DNA of 64,000 nucleotides from Saposhnikovia divaricata (GCA_036435485.1 CM071597.1:51443881-51507880), one strand, 5' to 3'; shown: positions 22,511-36,830, numbered from the stretch's first letter. The notes: a model not told the origin generated them from the sequence alone. Program-made: numbers and translations.

Positions 22511-24825
22511 TATTGACTCCCGGTCTATATTTGATGAATAAGATGTATACGCCCTTCTATGAGGGTCTTACAATAACCGGCTTATAGTTGATACGATAGC
22601 TATCTAATTTATAAGCCAATAACAATCAGGGAACAAGCATAATGATATAACTTGAAAGTAGGCATGCATGCTATGGCATATGTATAACAGAAAAAATATA
22701 TATAAATTTATTCAATCACAACAACAGCCTAAAAGAAGGGAATTGAAACTTGCCTGGTAGTCGAGTACGGTAAGGGGTAGTGATAGCGGGTCCCGGGTCA
22801 GCTTGGTGATCTAAAAATAGCCAAGGCATTCGGGATTAATCACTTAACATCTTAAAAGTTAAGTTATACTTAAATCGAAACGCGTTCTCGAGTTATCTCG
22901 TTATACCCCTTTTAGTGGATTCCTTTTATCCTCGATCCGACCCGACATTCGTTCGTTAATACAACATGTCATTGTACTTACACTTGGGACATACTTAAGT
23001 CATACAAGTTCTAAAGTCGATCGTTACGAATCAATATTATGCTCCGAGTTTTATCGCCCGTTGTCTAAGTGTTTTACCGAAGTTATAATCAAGCGGGTTT
23101 TTAGGGGTTCGTTCGCGATTAACTTTGATTCGAACATTTTTATAAAATCGGAAAACGATCCTTTTCACATGAGGTTTTCTCTCACACCTTCCTTTTTACC
23201 TCTAGTATTTAATTACCAAGATTCGCCACTGACTTACGTATTTTATCGGGGTTCAATTTCAGTTACGAACTTTCGTTTACGGATTCGAACTACTTTTAGT
23301 AAACCGACCGTAACTCCTAAACCGTAAGTCCGTTTCACGCGTTCTTTATATCAAAACGAAGCTTATAACATAACCTATCTTATCATGGGAAAATATAACA
23401 CTGGACAGTGAGCTCATGCTACTGTGATGCACGGTTTTTAAAGATTATCGAAAATTCGGCATTACGACGGCTATGTTTACATGCTTTTCCAAATTTTTAT
23501 CATCATCAAATCATCCTCCAACAACAACCAATTCAAGACCTATAGTTTCTAATCTATTCTAAGTCATGATATCTCAAGAACAACTCAAATCCAACAAGTA
23601 TGAAACATCAATAACAACCAATTATGCATACATGGATCTAAACATACTAACACCTCTCCATCATATATCCATCCAAAAAAAATCCATAAACTCAAAGTAG
23701 TACTAAGGGTTCTTGAGCTTTATACCTTTCTTGGAGAGTGAATAACACTTGTTAAGCCTTGAATGATCCTTAAGTAGCCTTAGTATACTTGAATCATTCA
23801 AAAGAAAACAAGAACACAAAGTTAATACTTAAAAGTTACTATTCATCATCATCTTCTTGATTTTATATCTCAAGATTGGTATGGAATTTGAAGATGAAAT
23901 TCATAGGGTATCTTAGTTATGAAATATAGGACTCACCTTAATTTTCTTGAGATTTAACCATGGATGGAAGTTGGATTTCTCCTCTTGAAAAAGAGGGCAG
24001 GTCCAAATGGAGGTAAATGGAGGGGGAAAGAGTTTGTTTGCATCTTTTACTTGGTTGCTTGTGCTAAATAAATTATTGGGATGAGGTTTTGATAATATCT
24101 TGGCCAAAAGTCACTTTAATAAAGTGATTATGTCATGGATGATGTTTAAACAAGTGGACAAGTGGTGTGTCATGTACTAATATCTTGTATCCTTGGTTTG
24201 ATTCTTAGTGTGCTAGTTACTCTTGCAAATAGCTTAGTTACTTGATCTCATCCACTTGCACATACTTGCATCTTGGTTCTCTGCTCGTTTCTTTGTCCGT
24301 TTATTGCTCAATTCATTGATCGTTCGGACGAATAACTAAGTAGTTTCACCTCTAGGGTTTACCGGGAAATTTCTCGATATTCATAATACCTTCTCCAATC
24401 CTTAATATAATCCTCGTGATGACCATGCAGGATATTTAATCTCGATACGAACTTAATCCGTAATCTAGGATTCGTTCGCTTTATTGATAATCTCGTTATA
24501 ACATTTTAGCGGTTTCTAGAACGCTTGTTTCACTGCCTCAGTGGTTTCCTACCTTCATTCTTAAATCAAATATAATAACATCCCAAAATATCAAATCCTC
24601 AAAGTTAATATGTCAATTCTTGGATTATAATAATATTTAATCCACTGTCCGGTCAAATATTATACCGAGAAAGAATTTGGAATTTCTGAATTCCGATCGT
24701 CTCTGCATTCACTTATTTCCTCCGCGTATTACTAATATGACTTCGAAACATCCATATCACGTCCCGTACATAGGGTGGCGTGAAAAGTTTTCCAACTTAC
24801 AAAATCACTATTCATCCACCAAATT

Positions 24826-24939
24826 ACTATGCACGTACAGGAAATACTATGCACGTACGGGAAACACTATGCTCGTACGGAAAATACTATGCACGTATGG
24901 GAAACACTATGCACGTACGGGAAACACTATGCACGTACT
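24826..24939 (-). repeat. 20-bp tandem repeat in the 3' LTR of C2 (about 6 copies)
   Basis: Units of ACTATGCACGTACGGGAAAC with single-base variants, two more than in C1. Confidence 0.85.
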
Positions 24940-25201
24940 CATTTCCCTTCAAGGATCCATTAGCTCCTTCCTGGATGGTAGATTATTCTTATCTAGGTCC
25001 TCAACCATCGAATTACTCTCTTCTGACAATATACCAATGCATCAGGATCATTGTCCAAAGCAATATCCATTCATTACAATCATTGTCCTTTGAAACCACC
25101 ATTCATTAGAGCTGGTGACCTTGTTGTCGGAATCATTGTTCCTCATTTTATCATTACTTAATAAAAAGTTTTAATTATATCCAAAATTTGGGGTTCTTAC
25201 A

Positions 25202-28200
25202 GTCTCCCCTCCTTAAAAGGATTCCGTCCCGGAATCAGGTAGGAAGCAAAGAGTCGTTTGCCTGTCGTTCACTTTTTAGCTTCCCGGTCAATTCTTAGTC
25301 GTTCTACCCTTCCTCAGCACATCTTCTAGTGCTATAATCCATACTGTATCCTTTTTCCATCAATGTTGCTACTTTTCGTACAACTCACTATCCGGGTTAT
25401 ACTCTTACTCAGTCTTATCCTTATTGATACCTGCAGTAACATTGGTATCACTATCACCCTACGAAGTCGGAGGTAACCTCGCTCGTACTGTGCATTTCCT
25501 GATCGCTTTAATCTTCGCAATCTCGATCAATATAGAGAAGTGGAAAGATTTATTGAGAGATCACTATGATCAATTGAACATTTGTTATATTGCATAGTTA
25601 GTACAGAAGGGGGCCAGCCTTTAGTACTTGACAAGCAATTAAACAAGTTATGGTATTCCACTTAGACTTCTATCACATAGACAGATAGTCACGTAGCCGT
25701 ACCTCCCCTCCTTAAAGGGTTGTTCTTCTCAATTCATAAAGAAGATGAGTAAGAGAGAAGAAAAGAAAAGAATTCTAAAGGATTATAGAAAGTTTTCATG
25801 ATTGTAAAATATCATACTCAGAATTTACCTCTAAACTATAGAGGTTCATCAAAGAAGAAAATAATCATGATTATATCCAATACCATTTGATCGCAATCTC
25901 ATGAGTCAACATATCTTGCTGCTTTGTCCATTATTCTATGGACTTATACTCTGGTTCAACCTTAGCAACATTTACTTTTGGAGAATCTTTGAACCTCTCA
26001 AGTTAAATCTTAGTTTCTCGCTTGACACCATTGTTACTGACATTCCATGTCACGCTACTAGCTTTTTCATATCGATAATATTAACACTATCAGGTTGTCA
26101 TCCCGAGAATTTATCAAAAAAACCCTTTTATTAATCCATTCATAACATTCCTTGCTTCATATTCCATAGTTGCTTTCCCAGTCTTTTCTTTATCAATCAC
26201 CTCCTTCTTATTATCTGATTCTTATTTACTTTCACCTTCATCTTTTTATTGAGATATCTTTTGCACTTGGTACCTCCTTATTGGTATCCCGTTACATTTA
26301 CTCTATAATCATCACATTATTCCAATTTAAATTCTCCGAAATGAATCTGGCCGATCCCTTTAACTTAGATTCAATATAATCTACTTCTGCCAACCTTGTT
26401 TCTCATCACTTGCTATTTTCTATCCATGATTTTCCACAAGTTGTTCTTCGTAAGTCAGACCAGGTCGTATATCTACCTGCTCGTACTCTTATCATCTATC
26501 GAGCATCTGCATTTTACTGGCATAGCCTTGCCACATGAAACACGTTACGATCATGCTATAAGTTTTGGGGGTAGAGCTGGCTCGAATGACATCTTCCGAA
26601 CACTTGTCAGATGGCCCAACAAATCTCGGGCTCAACTGCCCTTATTTCTTTTTACGGGAATACATTTAGCATCATGAATCGTCCGCCTCATATTCTCTAT
26701 CTCGTTTGCGCAGAAGTACACTAACACAACTTGCTTGTCATTCATCAACATGCCATTTAGCTTATCAATAGCATCACTTTCTTTATTTTTACGTTGTCAT
26801 CTACTTTCTTAGAAGAATCGCCATCGCTTGTTGTTTAAATAGTGTGTTAATAGCTAACCATACGGGTTTCAAATCCTTTAGGGAGACAGAGTAATCACTA
26901 TTCATTATCCATAAGGAGCACTTCCTGAACTTGATGTAGATATCACATGAAGTAGATAAAATTGCAGAAGAGCTTCAAGCATCGCAGCTATGTCCGGTTG
27001 ATGAAACTATCGCTCATGCATCTTCCATAAAAGACTGGAAACTTAACGGTTTACTTCGTCAATTTTGTATCATGGTCCTGGTCCGCCTCAAAACGGGACC
27101 TTCTAAGGTACGTAATACGCTTAAGACTCCATCAGGAATCGAATCTTTACTTAAACTATTATTACCTTCGATTCTTGCACAATCATCAAAAGGAATGTAA
27201 CTTCCTCCACTCCAATATGACCTTCAAGGTCTTTCCAAATATCATTTTGTTTCTTCGGTATGAACATTTATAATTATTCCTTTATACTTAGACTGTCGGC
27301 CACCTCATTGGCCTTTCCTGATAATAATAATTTCTGGTAATCCTTGTTCTCTGGATATATTCCAATTCAAACATTTCTACCTCATTCCCATCTTTGTTGG
27401 GTGAAAGCATTCTCCCTTAAGCTCTGCTGATGGAGAAAAATATATTTATCAGTCTTTCTCCATAAGTCATTGCTTCCACCTACCCGTGGGAACTTTATCA
27501 CGTTTATTCCCAATCCTACTTAGGATACTTCTTTTCTTAGTTCTTTTCTTGTCTTAGGATAATCTCAACCTTTATAGGTTCAATCCATACTTCCTCAGGG
27601 TTTCATACATGCCTCATCTGGCATTATTGTTACTATGTCATACATTCCTTACCAAACTTCCATTTTGAAGTTCGGAATATTACCTTTTTCCTTGTAAGGT
27701 TTCATAGGTCATCCTCATCCTTCCTCCTGTATTTTCTGGGTACAGGGTATATCAAAATGTCATTGATCAATACTCTAATAATTCTATCTATGTTCTTTCC
27801 AGAACTCTTTTTAATAATCCTTACCGGTCATTGTTGCCTTAGCAAGTCCAGCTCATATCATCTGAAGTCATAATGTCGTTATTAGGGTTAATGCCACCCC
27901 TTGTGCATTCCCCAGGGTTTGTCTTAATTTATGGATATCCTATCCTTAATTCAACTGCCAAGGAATTCATGCATCTTATAATTGGCAATCAGATCATGTA
28001 TCCTTAATAAAGGTCTCTTTTCAATCATTCTCATTTGATAATCGATCGGTGGCTTAATGCCACCCTCTTCTTTCAGATAGTTGTCAGCCTATTTGGCCTT
28101 CCAAAAGGCAACGTATGCCTATCTGCTCTCTTACAGAACTTGGTAATGGTAGCAAGGATGTTTTGGAAGATATTGGTCGAGTTCAACGTGAATCTCTTAG

Positions 28201-30639
28201 TACTTATCGTTCTTCTCGCATGTACTTGTCTTAGACAAAATTTCTACAGCATACTGATCCATCTCTGACCATTTCCATACTCTCTTCATAAACCTTCGTT
28301 GTTTACTTCCCTTAGTCGTAATATGTTCATGGTATTCATGATACCCTAACATCATACCTCTCAAGTCACTATACTTCCATTTTACTCGTAATCTTGGACA
28401 ACCATATACACATGAGTCACTTTAGTACGGGTTACCCCATCCCAAAAAGGTCTAGTAAATTCCCCATCAAAACATGGGTTGCAAAGGGTTTAGTAGAAGA
28501 TTCCTACGATCTCATTAATATTTCCTTTATGTCAGAAGCCCTTGCAGTCGGTGCTTACTTAGAAGCAACCCTGCTTTGTCTTTTCGTTGCTGGTCTAGTC
28601 ACTTTATAGTCCGTTGTGACTTGGCCTCAACTGGCCACACTAAAATAAAAATATATGATTTTAAGGGTTGGCTAATTAGCATTACTTTTCTAGCAATTGC
28701 CGGCATAGTGTCTTCTTCTTTGATACCTTTCTACCTTCCAAAACTTTACTTCATATAAGTCTTAATCGGCTACTCAGCGCCGTCTCCGGTCGCCTTTCCT
28801 CTATTTTTATCTTTTCAACTATTCTTATCAATCCCGCGTGCCACGCAAGCTTACTATTCCTGGCATAACAGCCTTTTCACTTAAGTCAATCCCGGAGTTT
28901 CTCCGTCCGGCTAATTTCTTACTTACATTTCCTGTTTTTGTCCAATCTCACTTCATCATTTTATCACTACCGTCGATTGTAATGCTCAGGGTCCGTTTAC
29001 TAACCCATTTTACAGCATCCTTACCCAAATCACAGGATTTGCTCTAGTTTCTACTCTCTTCCATGACATTCTCTGATAATCAGAAAGACAAGGTTTGCCA
29101 AAATTCACCGATTTCCTTTCCAGACTCGGGGAAATTTTGATCAATCTACCCACCTACTGGTAACATTAAGGAGACCAGTTTCGAAACCTGAAGAATAGTT
29201 CTATGAACCTCCAAGCAGGTGGAATCATAAGCAGTCATAGTTAACGAAATAATCATCATCAGATTGGAAGTTTACCCACTGGAGAGGAATCAATTATATC
29301 CATCCCTTAGAAGGGAATCAATAGTTTCAAACTGAAACCTGTCACAACGTCCTGATACCTATACGTCCTGATATTCAATACTACCAAATGTCGGTCTACC
29401 TAACCCTTTATACGAAGCGTCGTTGGAAGCACAAAGTCTCTTTTTTCCATTAAGCAATGCCAGCTCTTGGTCATTACCAATTTCACCTTTTGGCTCCAGG
29501 AAGATTTTCTCACATTTTTCTCTTTAACTGCTGATCGTATTACTTGATCTATTATAATTCTGCATCGGAATAAACTTAAGGTAACTACTATAATTCATTG
29601 AAAGAAAGAATTTAATATTCCTCTGAATTACATGCATCTAACATTTCTGGTTCATCATTTTACTGAGTTGAAATTAACCCTATACTTAGTCTCTGGCAGT
29701 AGTCTCATTACGAGTTCATCTTGACTCACTGGTCTTATCTTCCGGTAGGTTCTGAGATCATTGTCTTGCTTACTACTTCCTTATATAACTTTATCCAATC
29801 ATGCTATCACTTCCCAATGTCTTTACTTTCTGACTGATTCATTCATAAAATGAACATTTCCCTTAATAAAACCACCTTATTAACCTCAATTTGGTTCCAT
29901 AATTTACAACCTACGACACCTGCCTTCTTATGGCGAATTATTACTGACCATATTCATACTAATTCATTTATCAAATGATATGGCACTTACTGCCTCCTTC
30001 TCAACTATTCCTAGGGACTCTACTCCTCGCCCTAAATCGATGTCTTTGATAATCATACATCCCTCTAGCTCTTTCTTCGTTAATATGGAAGTTTCTAGGG
30101 ATTCTCGTCTATTCCCGTATAAGATCTCAAGTGATCCTTTCAATCCGTCTTACTTGCTGGTACTACCTCCAGTAGACCAGCTACGAATCCAACATGAATC
30201 TTCAGTTCTCTTGCTAATAACTCAGTTCTTTATGCTCCCTTTTCTGAGCACTATACTTTAATCATCACAGTTTTTCTGGCTGCAACCCTCATTCCTCAAG
30301 GGTAAGCTCCTTATCCTAACAGGATTTTTCCTTATCTGCTGGAACCTCTTCCGGGTCTCCAGTAGGGTACTCCATCGAATTACCCGCTGATCTTCAGCAT
30401 ATAAAGCATCATCGCGCTGCTGCTCGTATGCCTCAAGGTCTGTCACCTTACTCGTCGTTACGATATCGAGCTAAGTTACTATCATGATACTTAAGAGTTC
30501 CCATATGGGTTTTATATGTCATCACTACATTAAGTAGTCCGACTATGAACTTGGCAAGAGTTCTTATTATCTTAGTGAATTTATTGTTTTAACGTCGCCT
30601 CATCTCTGGGGTTTATAACGTACGCTCTGATACCACTTC
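25202..30639 (-). pseudogene. Internal region of C2: deeply decayed gypsy pol
   Basis: This is collinear with 14405-19793 and similarly non-coding. The polypurine tract lies at 25202-25220. Integrase C-terminal relic words are near 26390-26700, including the segment matching CTTGTTTCTCATCACTTG of the LRNKV region. RNase H end relic words are near 27297 and RNase H start relic words near 29405. A relic of the pre-gag ORF start is at about 30390-30446 (LEAYEQQRDDALYAED, with no ATG). Small indels separate it from C1, but most stops are shared. The PBS at its right end is intact. Confidence 0.75.
30624..30635 (-). other. Primer-binding site of C2
   Basis: TGGTATCAGAGC on the minus strand, four bases after the 5' LTR end; initiator-Met type. 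Confidence 0.9.
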
Positions 30640-30968
30640 TGTAACACCCCCAGATCCGGGGTCCGGGATCCGGTGGTTACGGTTTCCAATTCTGTCCACA
30701 ACAATTGAACTTTCCTTAACATAAAATAAATTACGTCTCTATGACCCAACACAACAATATAAAACACACCCGTTATAGTCCCAGAGATGAAATCAGAGTA
30801 ACAATCAAATTTTTATTAATCACATTATGAGTTCTTACAATCCAAAAGAATTTCAATATAAATACATACTCTTTGCCATCCATTTACATAAGTCATACTA
30901 GACCATAATCTTGGTAATGAAAGAATAAATATATCCTACCAATAGCTTCTTCTTCAGCTCTGGTAGTC

Positions 30969-31010
30969 TCATCGTCCTCGCCCGCGTCGAGTGCACCTTG
31001 TGCGAGTCAT
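30969..31010 (-). CDS. Leader micro-ORF in the 5' LTR of C2
   Basis: Identical to the 3' LTR copy (MTRTRCTRRGRGR). This is the copy that would lie in the RNA made from the C2 5' LTR. Confidence 0.35.
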   Translation of the reverse strand: MTRTRCTRRGRGR

Positions 31011-31919
31011 CTGGTCTAGCTGTTGTTGTGATATAATAATAAAGCAAGGGTGAGCAATAGCCCACCAACAATAATATATAACTGAACGATAATGTATAAC
31101 AGTTCAAAAGTATCTTTCAAACCATATGCCATGCATTTACGGAAATGATGCCAGTATAATATGAACGATGAAGTTACAAGGTAACTTAAAGTATTTGTTT
31201 ATAGAAATATCTGCTACATCAAAAGTAAGCGAGATATTCTCATTGTTATTAAGAAGAGGAACTTGCATGAAAAGGTTGCAATTCCAGTTATGAACACTTT
31301 TCCAGCTCTGCCAACGGTAATCATGTTGCAGGAAATAAATAAGTTTGGATGATGAACCGATGATGGAGTATTCACCGCGCCCGCTGTTCCAATCTTGATG
31401 ATCAGTCGAGATCGTACAGCTCAATTTAGATTTACTACCGGTAGAAGGAAGAACTGACGGCTTTACTTGTATACCGCCTTACTAGCTCTCCCCGGCCAAC
31501 GGTTGGACCAAAGGGGATGGACCGACGCTACTCGGCCTCTTACACGACTCCTAGTTCAAATAGAATTCATGATTCTGAATGTAACGTTCGTCCCCCTTTC
31601 CCCAAGTATAATACTTGTTGATAAGACTCTACAAAGTAGTCGTATCTAGTTGGAAAGGAAAATTCACCAATAACTTCCAAGCTATTGCTTGGTAACGAAT
31701 ATCAACTTGTTCCAACAATCTTACCCCTCGAAAGATGAGAAGGTAAACAACGACTTAATAAGTCCATAGCACCCGAGTTGCGAGTGAAGAGAATACTTTA
31801 TGACCGGGAAGTCGACAAGATAAATAACATTTTCCAAGTAAGGTTCCCTTATTATTAGAGAGGTAGACTCAAAGAAGAATGATGTCTGAGAACCTTTCTT
31901 GATATAAGGTTAATAATAA

Positions 31920-32730
31920 TATGACTCCGAGATATTTTCTGTAATAATCGAAGAAGATAAACCTTATCGAGGTTATTCTAAGTATGGAATAAATATTCAG
32001 AGAATATTTATTGAATTAAAATATTTTACAGAATATTTAGGAATATGAAAGAATATCTTTAATCAGAGTATCTCTCAAATAATTCTTGAAGAAATATCAA
32101 GAGAATATTTATTGCATAATTAAATAATCAAATGAATATTCAAAATAATATTCATTACTTAATAAGACCTGAAAGGAATATTTAAAATATTTAAAATAAT
32201 ATTCGATGATTAAATAGAACCCTGGATGAATATTCAAAATAATATTCATAATTAATTAGGAATTTAAATGAATATTGATAAAGTAATATTCATTTAATGA
32301 ATAATATTCTAAATGAATATCAAGTAATATTCATTTAGTAATTCAAGCTTTAAGGGAATATTCGAGATAAGACTCGATAAATAAATCAAGTTTCACATGA
32401 ACATTAAAATAATATTCGACAGGTAATTACTATCTTAAATGAATACTCAAATGTAATATTCATTTAATGAATAATATTCTAAATGAATATCCAAATAATA
32501 TTCATTTAGTAGTCCAACCTTTAGAAGAATATTCGAAATAATAATCGATAAATAATTCGACTCTGAATGAATATTAAAAATATTATTCGTCGAATAGTTA
32601 CGTTCAAATAATTATTTGAAGTAAGGATCGTTAAAATAAATAATCTCGAACGAATATTCAAATAATATTCGTCGCCCGAATAATGGAAAATATTTACTTA
32701 AATATTTTCCTCCGAGGTAATCTCGATATA
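31920..32730 (-). repeat. Hairpin-rich AT array in the 5' LTR of C2
   Basis: Same structure as in the 3' LTR, with a perfect-armed hairpin at 32309-32338. Confidence 0.75.
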
Positions 32731-35054
32731 TCAAGAAATATTGACTCCCGGTCTATATTTGATGAATAAGGTGTATACGCCCTTCTATGAGGGTCTTACA
32801 ATAACCGGCTTATAGTTGATACGATAGCTATCTAATTTATAAGCCAATAACAATCAGGGAACAAGCATAATGATATAACTTGAAAGTAGGCATGCATGCT
32901 ATGGCATATGTATAACAGAAAAAATATATATAAATTTATTCAATCACAACAACAGCCTAAAAGAAGGGAATTGAAACTTGCCTGGTAGTCGAGTACGGTA
33001 AGGGGTAGTGATAGCGGGTCCCGGGTCAGCTTGGTGATCTAAAAATAGCCAAGGCATTCGGGATTAATCACTTCACATCTTAAAAGTTAAGTTATACTTA
33101 AATCGAAACGCGTTCTCGAGTTATCTCGTTATACCCCTTTTAGTGGATTCCTTTTATCCTCGATCCGACCCGACATTCGTTCATTAATACGACATGTCAT
33201 TGTACTTACACTTGGGACATACTTAAGTCATACAAGTTCTAAAGTCGATCGTTACGAATCAATATTATGCTCCGAGTTTTATCGCCCGTTGTCTAAGTGT
33301 TTTACCGAAGTTATAATCAAGCGGGTTTTTAGGGGTTCGTTCGCGATTAACTTTGATTCGAACATTTTTATAAAATCGGAAAACGATCCTTTTCACATGA
33401 GGTTTTCTCTCACACCTTCCTTTTTACCTCTAGTATTTAATTACCAAGATTCGCCACTGACTTACGTATTTTATCGGGGTTCAATTTCAGTTACGAACTT
33501 TCGTTTACGGATTCGAACTACTTTTAGTAAACCGACCGTAACTCCTAAACCGTAAGTCCGTTTCACGCGTTCTTTATATCAAAACGAAGCTTATAACATA
33601 ACCTATCTTATCATGGGAAAATATAACACTGGACAGTGAGCTCATGCTACTGTGATGCACGGTTTTTAAAGATTATCGAAAATTCGGCATTACGACGGCT
33701 ATGTTTACATGCCTTTCCAAATTTTTATCATCATCAAATCATCCTCCAACAACAACCAATTCAAGACCTATAGTTTCTAATCTATTCTAAGTCATGATAT
33801 CTCAAGAACAACTCAAATCCAACAAGTATGAAACATCAATAACAACCAATTATGCATACATGGATCTAAACATACTAACACCTCTCCATCATATATCCAT
33901 CCAAAAAAAATCCATAAACTCAAAGTAGTACTAAGGGTTCTTGAGCTTTATACCTTTCTTGGAGAGTGAATAACACTTGTTAAGCCTTGAATGATCCTTA
34001 AGTAGCCTTAGTATACTTGAATCATTCAAAAGAAAACAAGAACACAAAGTTAATACTTAAAAGTTACTATTCATCATCATCTTCTTGATTTTATATCTCA
34101 AGATTGGTATGGAATTTGAAGATGAAATTCATAGGGTATCTTAGTTATGAAATATAGGACTCACCTTAATTTTCTTGAGATTTAACCATGGATGGAAGTT
34201 GGATTTCTCCTCTTGAAAAAGAGGGCAGGTCCAAATGGAGGTAAATGGAGGGGGAAAGAGTTTGTTTGCATCTTTTACTTGGTTGCTTGTGCTAAATAAA
34301 TTATTGGGATGAGGTTTTGATAATATCTTGGCCAAAAGTCATTTTAATAAAGTGATTATGTCATGGATGATGTTTAAACAAGTGGACAAGTGGTGTGTCA
34401 TGTACTAATATCTTGTATCCTTGGTTTGATTCTTAGTGTGCTAGTTACTCTTGCAAATAGCTTAGTTACTTGATCTCATCCACTTGCACATACTTGCATC
34501 TTGGTTCTCTGCTCGTTTCTTTGTCCGTTTATTGCTCAATTCATTGATCGTTCGGACGAATAACTAAGTAGTTTCACCTCTAGGGTTTACCGGGAAATTT
34601 CTCGATATTCATAATACCTTCCCCAATCCTTAATATAATCCTCGTGATGACCATGCAGGATATTTAATCTCGATACGAACTTAATCCGTAATCTAGGATT
34701 CGTTCGCTTTATTGATTAATCTCGTTATAACATTTTAGCGGTTTCTAGAACGCTTGTTTCACTGCCTCAGTGGTTTCCTACCTTCATTCTTAAATCAAAT
34801 ATAATAACATCCCAAAATATCAAATCCTCAAAGTTAATATCTCAATTCTTGGATTATAATAATATTTAATCCACTGTCCGGTCAAATATTATACCGAGAA
34901 AGAATTTGGAATTTCTGAATTCCGATCGTCTCTGCATTCACTTATTTCCTCCGCGTATTACTAATATGACTTCGAAACATCCATATCACGTCCCGTACAT
35001 AGGGTGGCGTGAAAAGTTTTCCAACTTACAAAATCACTATTCATCCACCAAATT

Positions 35055-35168
35055 ACTATGCACGTACAGAAAATACTATGCACGTACGGGAAACACTATG
35101 CTCGTACGGAAAATACTATGCACGTATGGGAAACACTATGCACGTACGGGAAACACTATGCACGTACT
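35055..35168 (-). repeat. 20-bp tandem repeat in the 5' LTR of C2 (about 6 copies)
   Basis: Matches 24826-24939 apart from single-base changes. Confidence 0.85.
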
Positions 35169-35430
35169 CATTTCCCTTCAAGGATCCATTAGCTCCTTCC
35201 TGGATGGTAGATTATTCTTATCTAGGTCCTCAACCATCGAATTACTCTCTTCTGACAATATACCAATGCATCAGGATCATTGTCCAAAGCAATATCCATT
35301 CATTACAATCATTGTCCTTTGAAACCACCATTCATTAGAGCTGGTGACCTTGTTGTCGGAATCATTGTTCCTCATTTTATCATTACTTAATAAAAAGTTT
35401 TAATTATATCCAAAATTTGGGGTTCTTACA

Positions 35431-35435
35431 AAGAG
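35431..35435. repeat. TSD of element C2, right copy (AAGAG)
   Basis: AAGAG directly follows the C2 LTR end TTCTTACA. The C1 LTR then continues GAACTTGCAAG. Confidence 0.95.
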
Positions 35436-36084
35436 GAACTTGCAAGAAAAGGTTGCAATTCCAGTTATGACCCTTTTCCAACTCTGCCAACAGTAATCAT
35501 GTTGCAGGAAATAAATAAATTTGGATGATGAACCAAGGATGGAGTATTCACCGCGCCCGCTGTTCCAATCTTGATGATCAGTCGAGATCGTACAGCTCAA
35601 TTTAGATTTACTACCGGTAGAAGGAAGAACTGACGGCTTTACTTGTCTACCGCCTTACTAGCTCTCCCCGGCCAACGGTTGGGCCAAAGGGGATGGACCG
35701 GCGCTACTCGGCCTCTTACACGACTCCTAGTTCAAATAGAATTCATGATTCTGAATGTAACGTTCGTTTCACTTTCCCCAAGTATAATACTTGTTGATAA
35801 GACTCTACAAAGTAGTCGTATCTAGTTGGAAAGGAAAATTCACCAATAACTTCCAAGCTATTGCTTGGTAACGAATATCAACTTGTTCCAACAATCTTAC
35901 CCCTCGAAAGATGAGAAGGTAAACAACGACTTAATAAGTCAACAGCACCCGAGTTGCGAGTGAAGAGAATACTTTATGACCGGGAAGTCGACAAGATAAA
36001 TAACATTTTCCAAGTAAGGTTCCCTTATTATTAAGGAGATAGACTCAAAGAAGAATGATGTCTGAGAACCTTTCTTGATATAAG

Positions 36085-36830
36085 TTTAATAATAATATGA
36101 CTCCGAGATATTTTCTGTAATAATCGAAGAAGATAAACCTTATCGAGATTATTCTAAGTATGGAATAAATATTCAGAGAATATTTATTGAGTTAAAATAT
36201 TTAAAGAATATTTGGGAATATGAAAGAATATCTTTAATCAGAGTATTTCTCAAAATAATCCCTGAAGAAATTTCAGGAGAATATTTATTGAATAAATAAA
36301 TATTTAAATGAATACTCAAAACAATATTCATTAATTAATTAGGAATTTAAATGAATATTCAAAAGTAATATTTATTTAATGAATAATATCCTAAATGAAT
36401 ATCAAGTAATATTCATTTAGTAATCCAGGCCTTAAGGAATATTCGAGATAATATTCGATAATTAAATCAAGCTTCAGATGAATATTAAAATAATATTCAT
36501 CAAGTATTCAATATCTTAAATGAATATTCAAAAGTAATATTTATTTAATAAAATAATATTCTAAAAGAATATCCAAATAATATTCATTTAGTAGTCTCAT
36601 CTTTAGAAGAATATTCGAAATAATAGTCGATAATCAATTCGACTCTGAATGAATATTGAGAAATATTATTCGTTGAATAGTTACGTTCAAATAATTATTT
36701 GAAGTAAGGATCGTTAAAATAATTAGTCTCGAACGAATATTCAAATAATATTGGTCGCCCAAATAATAGAAAATATTTACTTAAATATTTTCCTCCGAGG
36801 TAATCTCGATATATCAAGGAATATTGACTC
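36085..36830 (-). repeat. Hairpin-rich AT array in the 5' LTR of C1
   Basis: Same arrangement as 10600-11345, with a hairpin at 36391-36420. Confidence 0.75.

Larger units (their letters stand above)
20412..25201 (-). repeat. 3' LTR of element C2
   Basis: 4790 bp with the same termini as C1. It includes a leader micro-ORF (20741-20782), the AT hairpin array (~21690-22510) and six 20-bp repeats (24826-24939). No protein-coding content is supported elsewhere in it. Confidence 0.95.
20412..35430 (-). mobile_element. Element C2: second giant-LTR non-autonomous element, inserted in the C1 LTR
   Basis: The element is 15.0 kb: 5' LTR 30640-35430 (4791 bp), PBS 30624-30635, internal region 25202-30639 and 3' LTR 20412-25201 (4790 bp). 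The TSD is AAGAG. By eye I count about 15-17 differences between the two LTRs, near 0.3%, which marks a recent insertion and the youngest in the nest. C2 is a subfamily relative of C1: it lacks C1's extra LTR duplication near 13330-13690 but has more copies of the 20-bp repeat. Confidence 0.94.
30640..35430 (-). repeat. 5' LTR of element C2
   Basis: 4791 bp, almost identical to 20412-25201. It has the leader micro-ORF (30969-31010), the AT array (~31920-32730) and the 20-bp repeat (35055-35168). Confidence 0.95.
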
